Positions 33,762-41,693 of a stretch of DNA of 64,000 nt are shown piece after piece (within the stretch, counting starts at the first letter, position 1; every line of letters starts with the position of its first letter). A model generated the notes under the pieces. That model saw nothing but the letters and a program-made list of their open reading frames with translations. It was not told the origin of the DNA and searched no databases. The DNA is from Paenibacillus prosopidis. Its GTDB lineage: Bacteria; Bacillota; Bacilli; Paenibacillales; Paenibacillaceae. The position numbers were made by a program, and so were the translations under genes. The stretch is from NCBI RefSeq assembly GCF_003337375.1, contig NZ_QPJD01000020.1, forward strand, positions 1-64,000, read 5' to 3'.

Positions 33762-34847
33762 TTAACCGTTCCGTTTCTGGAAATCAGCCATAAATTGCGC
33801 AAGCGCTTGGCAGCTTTCCAGCGGCACGGCATTGTATGTCGACGCGCGAAGACCGCCAACGTCACGATGCCCCTTCAAGCCGATAAAGCCTTCCTGCTCC
33901 GACTCTTTAATGAACTGCTTCTCTAATTCCTCGCTGTGAATCCGGAATGTAATGTTCATGAGCGAGCGGCTTTGCGGCTGTGCACAACCAAGGTAAAAGC
34001 CGCCGCTTTGGTCGATGGCATCATAGATTAACTTCGTTTTATCGCGGTTGTATTGCTCCATTTGAGCTACGCCGCCTTTGGCTTTGATCCATTGCAGCAC
34101 TAGGCTGACCATATAGACCGAGAAGGATGGCGGTGTATTGTATAGCGAGTTAGTCTTTACATGCGTATCGTAACGGAACATCGATGGAATCGTTTTTGGG
34201 CTGTCTTTCGCAAGATCATCACGGATAATGACAACTGTAACGCCGGATGGGCCGAGATTTTTTTGCGCGCCGGCATAAATCACTCCAAAGTTGCTTACAT
34301 CAATTGGACGGCTCAATATGTCACTGGACATATCCGCTATCAAAGGAACATTTCCGGTATTCGGAAATTCAGTGAATTGTGTTCCGCCAATCGTTTCATT
34401 CGAAGTAAGATGCAAGTAAGATGCATTGTCCGGGACTACAATTTCCGACATATCCGGCATACGCATAAATTTGTCGGCTTCTGTAGATGCGGCGATAACC
34501 GTATCTCCTACAAGCTTCGCTTCCTTAAGCGCTTTATCAGCCCATGCTCCCGTCATCACATAAGCTCCTGCACCGCCTGGACGAATCAGGTTAAGCGGCA
34601 GCATTGCGAATTGCGTACTCGCTCCGCCCTGCAGCAATAAGACATGGTAGTTATCAGGAATACCGAACAATTCACGAAGCAGCGATTGTGCCTCGTTGTT
34701 CACCTGCTCGTACAACGCGCTTCTATGGGACATTTCCATAATGGACATGCCTGCGCCCTTATAATCAACAAATTGCTCCTGCGCTTGCTTCAGCACCTCA
34801 AGCGGTATAGCGGCTGGTCCTGCATTAAAATTAAATGCTCGTGTCAT
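33762..34847 (-). CDS. serC: Phosphoserine aminotransferase
   Basis: The 361-residue PLP enzyme converts 3-phosphohydroxypyruvate and glutamate to phosphoserine in serine biosynthesis. It also serves pyridoxal synthesis in some bacteria. It starts MTRAFNFNAGPAAIPLEVL, has the GASTQFAMLPLNL substrate loop, and the PLP lysine in YAGAQKNLGPSG. ATG 34847 is preferred since AGAGGTGG lies about eight bases upstream. A near-consensus promoter lies at 34888-34916. No other serine gene is next to it. Confidence 0.96.
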   Translation of the reverse strand: MTRAFNFNAGPAAIPLEVLKQAQEQFVDYKGAGMSIMEMSHRSALYEQVNNEAQSLLRELFGIPDNYHVLLLQGGASTQFAMLPLNLIRPGGAGAYVMTGAWADKALKEAKLVGDTVIAASTEADKFMRMPDMSEIVVPDNASYLHLTSNETIGGTQFTEFPNTGNVPLIADMSSDILSRPIDVSNFGVIYAGAQKNLGPSGVTVVIIRDDLAKDSPKTIPSMFRYDTHVKTNSLYNTPPSFSVYMVSLVLQWIKAKGGVAQMEQYNRDKTKLIYDAIDQSGGFYLGCAQPQSRSLMNITFRIHSEELEKQFIKESEQEGFIGLKGHRDVGGLRASTYNAVPLESCQALAQFMADFQKRNG

Positions 34848-34887
34848 ATTGGGTACCCACCTCTGTTTCATAATACATGATATGGCT

Positions 34888-34916
34888 ATGATAGCAATTT
34901 TGAAGGGCAGCATCAA
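34888..34916 (-). promoter_or_regulatory. Sigma-A promoter of serC
   Basis: TTGATG (34911-34916) and TATCAT (34888-34893) are 17 bases apart on the minus strand, about 40 bases before the serC start. Confidence 0.6.
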
Positions 34917-34999
34917 GTATATTTAACGTTTTCGATCAACAAAAAGTCGAACGTATGTCGAATTACTGACAATAAACATTCGGATTTTATACATAATCT

Positions 35000-35039
35000 A
35001 AAAATAAAAAAGAAAACGGGCCCCATTGGGACCCGTTTT
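35000..35039 (-). terminator. Terminator of glnA
   Basis: AAAACGGG/CCCGTTTT outer and CCCA/TGGG inner pairs form a stem after the glnA stop, followed on the minus strand by a T-rich run. Confidence 0.9.
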
Positions 35040-35060
35040 GTGCAAATGGTAACGATCGGA

Positions 35061-36485
35061 TTAGCAATCGTAGTAAAGGCTGAATTCGTGCGGATGAACA
35101 CGGATAGATACTGCTTTAGCTTCTTGACGTTTGATCGCTACGAAGTTCTCGATGAATTCTTTTGTGAATACGCCGCTTTCAGTCAAGAAATCGGAATCTG
35201 CTTCAAGAGCATTAAGCGCTTCGTCAAGTGTTCCAGGAACGCTGCGGATTTCTTTTTTCTCTTCTTCCGGCAACTCGTAGATGTTTTTGTCGAAAGGACC
35301 GTAGCCAAGAGCAACTGGATCAAGCTTACGCTTGATGCCGTCCAAGCCAGCAAGCAGCATAGCTGCAAATGCAAGGTAAGGGTTAGCAGTGTTGTCCGGT
35401 GTACGGAACTCGATACGGCAGCCTTTTGGCGTTACAGCTGCAATCGGAATACGAATCGCTGCAGAACGGTTACCTTTCGAGAATACAAGGTTAACTGGCG
35501 CTTCATAACCAGGCACTAGACGTTTGAACGAGTTCGTGCTTGGGTTAGTGATAGCGATCAAAGCTGGTGCGTGGTAAAGCACGCCTCCGATGTAGTGCAT
35601 AGCTAGCTCGCTTAGGTTTGCATAAGCACCTTTATCATAGAACAACGGGGAATCACCGTTGAAGATAGAAGTGTGAACGTGCATACCGCTACCGTTGTCA
35701 CCGAACAATGGCTTCGGCATGAAAGTAGCCGTTTTGCCATATTGGCGAGCAGTGTTATGAATGATATATTTGAATTTCATCAGGTTGTCAGCTGTTTTAG
35801 TCAACGTGTCGAAACGGAAGTTAATTTCCGCTTGACCAGCTGTTGCAACTTCATGGTGGTGACGTTCTACGCGAAGGCCCGATTCTTGCAAGAGGCGAAC
35901 CATTTCACTGCGGATATCTTGTTGGGAGTCAACTGGAGCTACTGGAACATAGCCGCCTTTAACTGGGACTTTGGATCCAAGGCTTCCGCCCTCTTCTTTA
36001 CGGTTCGTGTTCCAAGCTGCTTCCTCGGAATCAACTACGTAAGAAGAACTATTCATTGTGCTCTCATAGCGAACTTCGTCGAAAATGAAAAACTCAGGCT
36101 CAGGCGCGAAAAACGCTGCTGTTCCGATGCCAGTTGTTTGAAGATATTCTTCAGCCTTCTGTGCGATGCTGCGCGGATCGCGATCATAGCGTTCGCCTTC
36201 AGGTGTATGGATATTACACATAACGTTCAGTGTAGGGTGATCAGTGAAAGGATCGATAAATACGGACTCTGTGTCTGGGATCATAACCATATCGGAGTTC
36301 TCAATACCACGGAAGCCGTGAATGGAAGAACCGTCGAACGCTACCCCATTTACAAAAGTATCAGCGTCAACCTCAGTTGCAGGCAGAGTGATGTGGTGCG
36401 CATGACCCATAAGGTCCACGAAGCGGAAATCTACAAACTGAATGCTGTTTTCTTTAATATTGTCCAAAACATTTTGAACTGACAT
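35061..36485 (-). CDS. glnA: Glutamine synthetase, type I (beta-like)
   Basis: The 474-residue enzyme makes glutamine from glutamate, ammonia and ATP. Core motifs are FDGSSIHGF, PEPEFFIFD, the metal-site HHHEVATAGQAEINFRF, GDNGSGMHVHTS and NRSAAIRIP. It is about 30 residues longer than the usual Bacillus GlnA (444), with the extra segment of the GSI-beta class (around residues 145-175). The sequence DKNIYELPEEE corresponds to the adenylylation loop of enterobacterial GlnA, with Tyr present. It stands alone, without glnR beside it. A perfect GlnR/TnrA-type site lies upstream at 36622-36638. The start follows GGAGGAAAT. Confidence 0.96.
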   Translation of the reverse strand: MSVQNVLDNIKENSIQFVDFRFVDLMGHAHHITLPATEVDADTFVNGVAFDGSSIHGFRGIENSDMVMIPDTESVFIDPFTDHPTLNVMCNIHTPEGERYDRDPRSIAQKAEEYLQTTGIGTAAFFAPEPEFFIFDEVRYESTMNSSSYVVDSEEAAWNTNRKEEGGSLGSKVPVKGGYVPVAPVDSQQDIRSEMVRLLQESGLRVERHHHEVATAGQAEINFRFDTLTKTADNLMKFKYIIHNTARQYGKTATFMPKPLFGDNGSGMHVHTSIFNGDSPLFYDKGAYANLSELAMHYIGGVLYHAPALIAITNPSTNSFKRLVPGYEAPVNLVFSKGNRSAAIRIPIAAVTPKGCRIEFRTPDNTANPYLAFAAMLLAGLDGIKRKLDPVALGYGPFDKNIYELPEEEKKEIRSVPGTLDEALNALEADSDFLTESGVFTKEFIENFVAIKRQEAKAVSIRVHPHEFSLYYDC

Positions 36486-36521
36486 TAATAATTTCCTCCA
36501 TTTCCGAACATTAGCGTAGTG

Positions 36522-36593
36522 TTGAACATGTATTGTTCAATAATTGCTCCAAACCATGACGTTATTATAAAACTACCGTTTAACCTCCGTCAA
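36522..36593 (-). promoter_or_regulatory. glnA promoter and leader palindrome
   Basis: TTGACG (36588-36593), an 18-base spacer and TATAAT (36564-36569) form a sigma-A promoter on the minus strand. Within the transcribed leader, TTGAACA-TGTAT-TGTTCAA (36522-36540) is a perfect 7-bp inverted repeat. It might be an operator or an RNA hairpin. Confidence 0.7.
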
Positions 36594-36621
36594 TAGCTAT
36601 GTCAGGTATTTTTTGCGGGTA

Positions 36622-36638
36622 TGTAAGGTATACTTACA
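36622..36638. promoter_or_regulatory. GlnR/TnrA-type operator upstream of glnA
   Basis: TGTAAGGTATACTTACA matches the consensus TGTNA-N7-TNACA at every defined position and is fully palindromic. Its centre is about 73 bases before the predicted glnA start point. A second inverted repeat, TGAACA-GT-TGTTCA, lies just beyond at 36643-36656. Confidence 0.85.
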
Positions 36639-36678
36639 AGTTTGAACAGTTGTTCACAATTCCTCCTATTCAGTCAAT

Positions 36679-36717
36679 AAAAAACCGTGCAGCACTTGAT
36701 AAATCAAGGCGGCACGG
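36679..36717 (-). terminator. Terminator of the DAHP synthase gene
   Basis: CCGTGC...CTTGAT pairs with ATCAAG...GCACGG (small internal mismatch), followed on the minus strand by six T. Confidence 0.88.
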
Positions 36718-36730
36718 CGTATTAACCTGA

Positions 36731-37792
36731 TTAAATTTTCCATTCCTTAAAAGCTTCAGCAGGCTGTTTCGGAGTATCGAATTGTTTGCCCACGATTGGA
36801 GCCAGCTGCTCCAGCTGCTTCAATAAGTTTGCGAATTGATCCGGGAACAGCGATTGAACGCCGTCGCCTGTCATTGAATTATCAGGATCGGTGTGCATTT
36901 CTAAGATAAGTCCGTTTGCTCCGGCTGCAACCGACGCTTTAGACATCGGCTCTACCAATTCGCGGCGTCCTGTACCATGGCTCGGATCCGATATAACTGG
37001 TAGATGGCTAAGAGATTGAAGCACCGGAATTGCAGACAAATCAAGTGTATTGCGCGTGTAAGTCTCGAACGTTCGGATTCCTCGCTCACACAGCATAACG
37101 TTAGGATTGCCTCCGGCTAAAATATACTCCGCAGCATTCAAAAACTCGTCATATGTTGAGCTGAAGCCGCGTTTCAGCAGGACAGGCGTTTGAATAGTAC
37201 CCAGCTTGCGAAGCAGATCAAAATTTTGCATGTTGCGTGTTCCAACCTGAAGTATATCCGCGTATTCAGCACAAACATCTACATACTCGGGTGTCATGAC
37301 TTCAGTTATCGTTAGCAGCCCGTGCTTCTTGCCCGCTTCCGCCATCATAACAAGACCTTCGACCCCTACGCCTTGGAAGCTGTATGGCCCCGTACGGGGC
37401 TTGAATGCCCCGCCGCGCAATACTTGCCCGCCTGCGGCTTTGACCAGACGCGCGATCTCATCGATTTGCTCAGGAGTCTCAACGGCACAAGGTCCGCCCA
37501 TAATGACGAGATTGCTGCCTCCGATTTTAACGCCCTTAATGTCGATAACCGTGTCGTCCGGATGGAAATCACGACTTGCCAGTTTGTATGATTTTGAAAT
37601 TTTTATAACATTTTCGACGCCCTTCATTTGACGCAGGTGCTCAGCCAGCGTTGGCTCCGCCTTGCCGATGATGCCGATTACGGTACGGTCCGTTCCTCTG
37701 GATACATGCGCCTGCACGCCCGCTCTTTCAATGTGGGCCACGATTTCTGTAATACGCTCTTCCGCAATGTTTGCATTAGTAATAACGATCAT
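36731..37792 (-). CDS. aroF: 3-deoxy-7-phosphoheptulonate (DAHP) synthase, type I-beta with regulatory N-domain
   Basis: The 353-residue enzyme joins phosphoenolpyruvate and erythrose 4-phosphate at the entry of aromatic biosynthesis. An N-terminal ferredoxin-like (ACT-resembling) domain of about 90 residues, starting MIVITNANIAEERI, is followed by the barrel with GGPCAVETPEQ, RGGAFKPRTGPYSFQG, ITEVMTPE, LKRGFSS, SDPSHGTGRR and MHTDPDNSMTGDGVQSL. This layout is that of the tyrosine-inhibited Thermotoga-type enzyme. In Bacillus subtilis a chorismate mutase domain takes the N-terminal place instead. ATG 37792 has GGGAGTGA upstream. It appears monocistronic. Confidence 0.94.
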   Translation of the reverse strand: MIVITNANIAEERITEIVAHIERAGVQAHVSRGTDRTVIGIIGKAEPTLAEHLRQMKGVENVIKISKSYKLASRDFHPDDTVIDIKGVKIGGSNLVIMGGPCAVETPEQIDEIARLVKAAGGQVLRGGAFKPRTGPYSFQGVGVEGLVMMAEAGKKHGLLTITEVMTPEYVDVCAEYADILQVGTRNMQNFDLLRKLGTIQTPVLLKRGFSSTYDEFLNAAEYILAGGNPNVMLCERGIRTFETYTRNTLDLSAIPVLQSLSHLPVISDPSHGTGRRELVEPMSKASVAAGANGLILEMHTDPDNSMTGDGVQSLFPDQFANLLKQLEQLAPIVGKQFDTPKQPAEAFKEWKI

Positions 37793-37851
37793 ATGGATCA
37801 CTCCCAATATAATATTATAAGTACTTGATTCTTTATGCTTCTTCCATTCGC

Positions 37852-38048
37852 GCTTCAACGCTTATACGCTTTATAGCTTTTATGCTTTGTGGCTTCTACG
37901 CTTTTAATCACTAAAGTAAATATACAAGAGAATGCGCCTTTCGTCAACCCATTACGAAAAAATTTACCCGGATCTGCCGAATGGATTCGGACACAGCTAT
38001 AATGGATAAACACAGTAACTTTCGGCTTTTCGGCTTTTCGGCTTTTGC
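37852..38048. repeat. Two arrays of 8-base GCTTNNNN tandem repeats
   Basis: GCTT recurs exactly every 8 bases at 37852, 37860, 37868, 37876, 37884, 37892 and 37900, with the other four bases varying. A second array at 38025, 38033 and 38041 has the near-identical unit GCTTTTCG. They lie in the noncoding stretch between the DAHP synthase start and the ispH stop. Two copies of TATAATGGATA flank the second array (37999 and 38058). Function unknown. Confidence 0.7.
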
Positions 38049-38059
38049 GTTTGCTTTAT

Positions 38060-38361
38060 AATGGATATTCTCCAATGTAAAACGCATATGGAATGCCCAT
38101 TTTCCTCAAAAGGTCCGAAATTAGCTGATTTTACTGTACGAAATCCAACTTAGCGCAACGCGCCAACCTATTTCTACTCCTATCCTGTATCGAATCCAAT
38201 GTAGTCCGCTTATCCCTTCAGCGATTGATTTATCTGGAAGATCGCTAACAAGGGCTGTCCGTGAAGGTCTATAACCTTTTGGGAAAGCCCCCTCAATACG
38301 GAAACAGAAAGCTGCGAGCAAGTCGATGTATGGATATTCATTAGCTGAATCCCAATTTAAT
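38060..38361. other. Noncoding interval between the repeat arrays and ispH
   Basis: No convincing gene, hairpin terminator or riboswitch is seen in these 300 bases. A minus-strand frame at 38121-38321 lacks a ribosome binding site and looks like noise. This stretch may contain a decayed intergenic element, but nothing identifies it. Confidence 0.5.
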
Positions 38362-39348
38362 CTACTCTGACTTTTCTGCTGTTGCCGTCGCTGCCTCGGA
38401 ACCCGTTGATTTCGTCCGGATATTGGGAAGAAGCCTATTCATGTTGACAGTACGGCGAATTTCCCACGTGTCCGGATTATTATGATCGTATTGCTCCAAG
38501 TAAGCGATAACCTCTTTCGTTAAAGGCGTAGGGGTCGATGCACCGGAAGTAACCGCAACACGTTCAATACCTTTTAGCCATTCCTGCTCAATCTCAGACA
38601 CGTCGGAAACGCGGTAGGCTTTGACACCGGCGATCTCCTCGGAAACCTGCGCCAACCGATTGGAATTATTACTTCTCGGGTCGCCAACGACAATACAAAG
38701 TTGTGCTTCGCCCGCTTGCCCGGCTACCGCCTCTTGGCGAACCTGAGTCGCCAGACAGATTTCGTTATGAACCTCCGCAGTTGGAAACTTCTCAACCAGC
38801 CGATTTATAATATGACGGATATCCCATTGGGACATCGTCGTTTGATTCGTTATAATAATCCGGCCTTCAGGAACATGCAGCGATGCAATCTCCTCTTCCC
38901 TTTCGATCAAATGAACGCGGTCAGGAGCAACGCCAATCGCGCCTTCCGGCTCGGGGTGACCTTTTTTGCCGATATAAATAATATGATAGTCTTCCGCAGC
39001 TTTCGCACGGATCAAGTCATGTGTCTTCGTAACGTCCGGGCATGTGGCATCAACGACAGACAATCCCTTTTCACGCGCCCTTTGGCGAACCTCAGGCGAT
39101 ACGCCGTGCGCCGTGAAAATGACGGTGCCCTGCTCGATTTGGTCTAATATTTCAAGTCTGTTCGCGCCGTCCAGCGTAATGACGCCCTCCTGCTCGAACG
39201 CTTCTGTTACATGAGCATTGTGAACAATCATGCCTAAAATATATATCGGCCGCGGCAGCTCCAAATTTTTGGCTGTTTGCAAAGCCAGCACCATCGCATC
39301 GACGACACCATAGCAGTAACCACGAGGTGATATTCTAACAATTTCCAT
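38362..39348 (-). CDS. ispH: 4-hydroxy-3-methylbut-2-enyl diphosphate reductase
   Basis: The 328-residue iron-sulfur enzyme performs the last step of the MEP isoprenoid pathway, making IPP and DMAPP. The three cluster cysteines are visible in GYCYGVVDAM (C12), DATCPDVTKTH and NEICLATQVRQ. The catalytic Glu region (ITNQTTMS) and SGASTPTPL are present. The C-terminal extension of about 30 residues after IRRTVNMNRLLP is low in conservation. It is followed at some distance by the two-component genes' 3' end upstream; the intergenic gap to the histidine kinase is only 39 bases, so cotranscription from that side is possible. Confidence 0.95.
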   Translation of the reverse strand: MEIVRISPRGYCYGVVDAMVLALQTAKNLELPRPIYILGMIVHNAHVTEAFEQEGVITLDGANRLEILDQIEQGTVIFTAHGVSPEVRQRAREKGLSVVDATCPDVTKTHDLIRAKAAEDYHIIYIGKKGHPEPEGAIGVAPDRVHLIEREEEIASLHVPEGRIIITNQTTMSQWDIRHIINRLVEKFPTAEVHNEICLATQVRQEAVAGQAGEAQLCIVVGDPRSNNSNRLAQVSEEIAGVKAYRVSDVSEIEQEWLKGIERVAVTSGASTPTPLTKEVIAYLEQYDHNNPDTWEIRRTVNMNRLLPNIRTKSTGSEAATATAEKSE

Positions 39349-39387
39349 CTATTGCACCTGCTTTCTAACCGGATTACGATATAACCT

Positions 39388-40908
39388 TTACTCGGCCATT
39401 CCATCCGCTGCTTCTATTATAGTCGAATGATCCGTGTCCGAAAAGGTTACCGGGAGCCAGATCGTAAACTTCGTGCCGTTTCCTTCACGAGTCGTTACTT
39501 CTACAGAGCCTTGATGCTCATCAATTATCCATTTTGCAATCGATAAGCCGAGCCCCGTTCCGACTGTCACGCCTCTCGATTCATCCGCCCGGTAAAAGCG
39601 CTCAAAAATATGCGGAATCTCCTCCGGATTCATTCCTATGCCAGTATCCTGAATGACAAAGCCGATTTGCTGCTCTTTCCGTATAGCGCTAAGCTCGATA
39701 TAACCTTGCGGTGTATATTTAAAAGCATTTTCGATGAAAATGAACAGCAATTGCTGTAAATAATTAGGATTCCCATAAACGCGGATACCGTCCAAAGGAG
39801 ATAAGTCGCCCACCCTCCACTCAGCATCGCGGGGAAGCAGCTGCGCTCTGCGGACAACCTCTTCCGTCAGCGGAAGAAGATCAAGCGGCGTTTTCTCCAT
39901 CGTGTAGCCGGCATCGGCTCTTGCGAGTGCCAATAAATCGTTAACGAGCGTGCTCATCCGCTTTGCCTCTGCGGAAATATCGCTCATCGCTTCCTTCGAC
40001 AGATCCCATCGATCGGAGTCGAGCGGAAGCCACTCTCCGCTGTCGTTGTTCAAATTCGTTTCTTTTACCTTCGTCCACATCCGCTCCAGTAAATCGATAT
40101 TGCCGCGTATCGTAGTCAGAGGCGTTCGGAGCTCATGTGAAGCATCAGACACGAATCTGCGCTGCGCCTTATAGGCTTCATCAAGCTCATTGTAGGCCGT
40201 TTCCAAGCGCGAAAGCATTACGTTCAGCGTGCTCACGAGTCTGCCGATTTCATCCTTCGGTCCAAAGGCAGGAATACGAACACTCAAATCAGAGCCTTTT
40301 TCTATTAGTTCAGTTGCTTGAATAACGCGCTCAATCGGACGCAGCGCCTGACGTGCGATGAATAAACCAACTGTAAAGGCTATAAGGACAACGACCAAGG
40401 AGGCAAAAATCAAGGTCGTGCGTACACCGGTAAGGAATTTTTCCTCATTATATGGGATCGATCCAACCTGAAGAAGCCCAACCAATGTTCCGTCACGCAA
40501 AAATACGGGGCGTTGATGAACGAGCATGTTATATTTCTTTTTGTTAATCTCAACCTGTACCTTCACAATGCCCTTCTCAGGATTGGTAGATGCTTCAGGG
40601 TAAGGGATGACTAATTCCAATTGTCCTAAATTATAAGATTGCTTGATGGCTCCTTCTTTATAATTGACAATTTGAATATACATATCCTTCTCTTCAATTC
40701 TCGATTGTCGATCCAAATCTAAATCTAGCTGATCAAAAAAATTCGTTAATCCCGTAACCACAATATTTCGGTCTTGGTCTCTAAGTTGTTCTTTTAAATC
40801 AGCAAAAGTATTCCAATTGATAAATAAATAAATGGTCACACCAAACGCAAGAAGTGTTGCCGCAAGCAACCCCGAATACCAAAGCGTAAGCCGAAGCCGG
40901 ATGGACAT
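39388..40908 (-). CDS. Membrane sensor histidine kinase
   Basis: The 506-residue protein has two membrane helices (about residues 8-29 and 165-190) flanking an extracellular sensor of about 130 residues. Then come HAMP, a HisKA domain with phosphoacceptor His in SDASHELRTPLTTIRG, and HATPase motifs (NAFKYTP, DTGIGM, GTGLGLSIAKW). It follows the response regulator gene by five bases and should phosphorylate it. The htrA gene just upstream in the same orientation suggests an envelope protein-stress signal, similar in arrangement to CssRS or MprAB systems; this is inference. Confidence 0.93.
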   Translation of the reverse strand: MSIRLRLTLWYSGLLAATLLAFGVTIYLFINWNTFADLKEQLRDQDRNIVVTGLTNFFDQLDLDLDRQSRIEEKDMYIQIVNYKEGAIKQSYNLGQLELVIPYPEASTNPEKGIVKVQVEINKKKYNMLVHQRPVFLRDGTLVGLLQVGSIPYNEEKFLTGVRTTLIFASLVVVLIAFTVGLFIARQALRPIERVIQATELIEKGSDLSVRIPAFGPKDEIGRLVSTLNVMLSRLETAYNELDEAYKAQRRFVSDASHELRTPLTTIRGNIDLLERMWTKVKETNLNNDSGEWLPLDSDRWDLSKEAMSDISAEAKRMSTLVNDLLALARADAGYTMEKTPLDLLPLTEEVVRRAQLLPRDAEWRVGDLSPLDGIRVYGNPNYLQQLLFIFIENAFKYTPQGYIELSAIRKEQQIGFVIQDTGIGMNPEEIPHIFERFYRADESRGVTVGTGLGLSIAKWIIDEHQGSVEVTTREGNGTKFTIWLPVTFSDTDHSTIIEAADGMAE

Positions 40909-40913
40909 AAGGG

Positions 40914-41609
40914 TTAACCTGCCTCTCCACGAAGCACATAGCCGGTACCGCGCACTGTTTGGATAAGTCGATTCTTGCCGCCTTCTTCTACCTTCTGGCG
41001 CAGCATGGCAATATACACTTCAAGCACGTTAGATTCCCCGCTGAAGTCGTAGCCCCAAATTTTTTCCATAATCGCATCACGGGTTAAGACACGGCGCGGA
41101 TTTTGCATAAACAACAGAAGCAAATCATATTCCTTCGAAGTGAGCTCGATGCGGCGTCCGGAGCGTATAGCCTCCCTGGCATCCATGTCCAGAATTAAAT
41201 CCTCGTACAGCAGCTGGCTGCTGCTCGATGCTTCGATTTTATCGGCTTTGCGGCGAAGCAAAGCGCGGGCCCGGGCCAAAAGCTCCTCCAGAGCGAACGG
41301 CTTGACCAAATAATCGTCCGCCCCAAGATCGAGTCCCTTCACGCGGTCAATGACATCGTCTTTGGCCGTTAGCATCATAATAGGCACTGTGCTGCCGCCC
41401 TCCCGTACCCGTCGGCAGACTTCCCATCCGTCTACCTGCGGCATCATGACGTCCAAAATGAGCAAGTCGGGTTCGGTCGTGAGAAGCACCTTTAACCCTT
41501 CCATCCCATTTGAAGCTGTTGTCACCTCATACCCTTCAAACGCTAAGCTTCTCCGAAGTAAGGATATAATTTTGTCATCATCGTCTACAACAACAATATG
41601 CTGTCTCAA
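40914..41609 (-). CDS. OmpR-family response regulator
   Basis: The 231-residue regulator has a receiver with D53 (LLILDVMMP), K in LVKPF, and an OmpR winged helix (IELTSKEYDLLLLFMQNPRRVLTRDAIMEKIWGYDF). It pairs with the kinase encoded five bases downstream. The htrA gene precedes it with a terminator in between. Three TTTAA(A/G) repeats at 11-base intervals upstream of htrA (43451-43478) have the layout bound by OmpR-type dimers and are a plausible target. Confidence 0.94.
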   Translation of the reverse strand: MRQHIVVVDDDDKIISLLRRSLAFEGYEVTTASNGMEGLKVLLTTEPDLLILDVMMPQVDGWEVCRRVREGGSTVPIMMLTAKDDVIDRVKGLDLGADDYLVKPFALEELLARARALLRRKADKIEASSSSQLLYEDLILDMDAREAIRSGRRIELTSKEYDLLLLFMQNPRRVLTRDAIMEKIWGYDFSGESNVLEVYIAMLRQKVEEGGKNRLIQTVRGTGYVLRGEAG

Positions 41610-41634
41610 CTTGCTTTTCCCCCTTTATTTGCAA

Positions 41635-41666
41635 CAAAAAACGCAGAGCATGCTGTCACTCTGCGC
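41635..41666 (-). terminator. Terminator after htrA
   Basis: CGCAGAG/CTCTGCG pair with a 10-base loop and are followed on the minus strand by six T. It separates htrA from the response regulator gene, which may be reached by read-through. Confidence 0.85.
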
Positions 41667-41693
41667 TTTCATTTCGATCGTTCACATTTTCAT

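Noticed and set aside
34161..34640. 159-codon plus-strand frame inside serC
   Set aside because: Antisense to a clear serC gene, cysteine- and arginine-rich noise, no start signal.
35673..36482. 269-codon open frame on the plus strand
   Set aside because: It lies wholly opposite glnA, has no ribosome binding site, and its translation has no recognisable domain. It is a shadow of the glnA codon bias.
37852..38048. CRISPR array
   Set aside because: The repeat period is 8 bases with a 4-base conserved core; CRISPR repeats are about 24-40 bases with unique spacers, and no cas gene is near.
38121..38321. 66-codon minus-strand frame between repeats and ispH
   Set aside because: No ribosome binding site and no recognisable similarity. 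Kept only as an unexplained noncoding interval.
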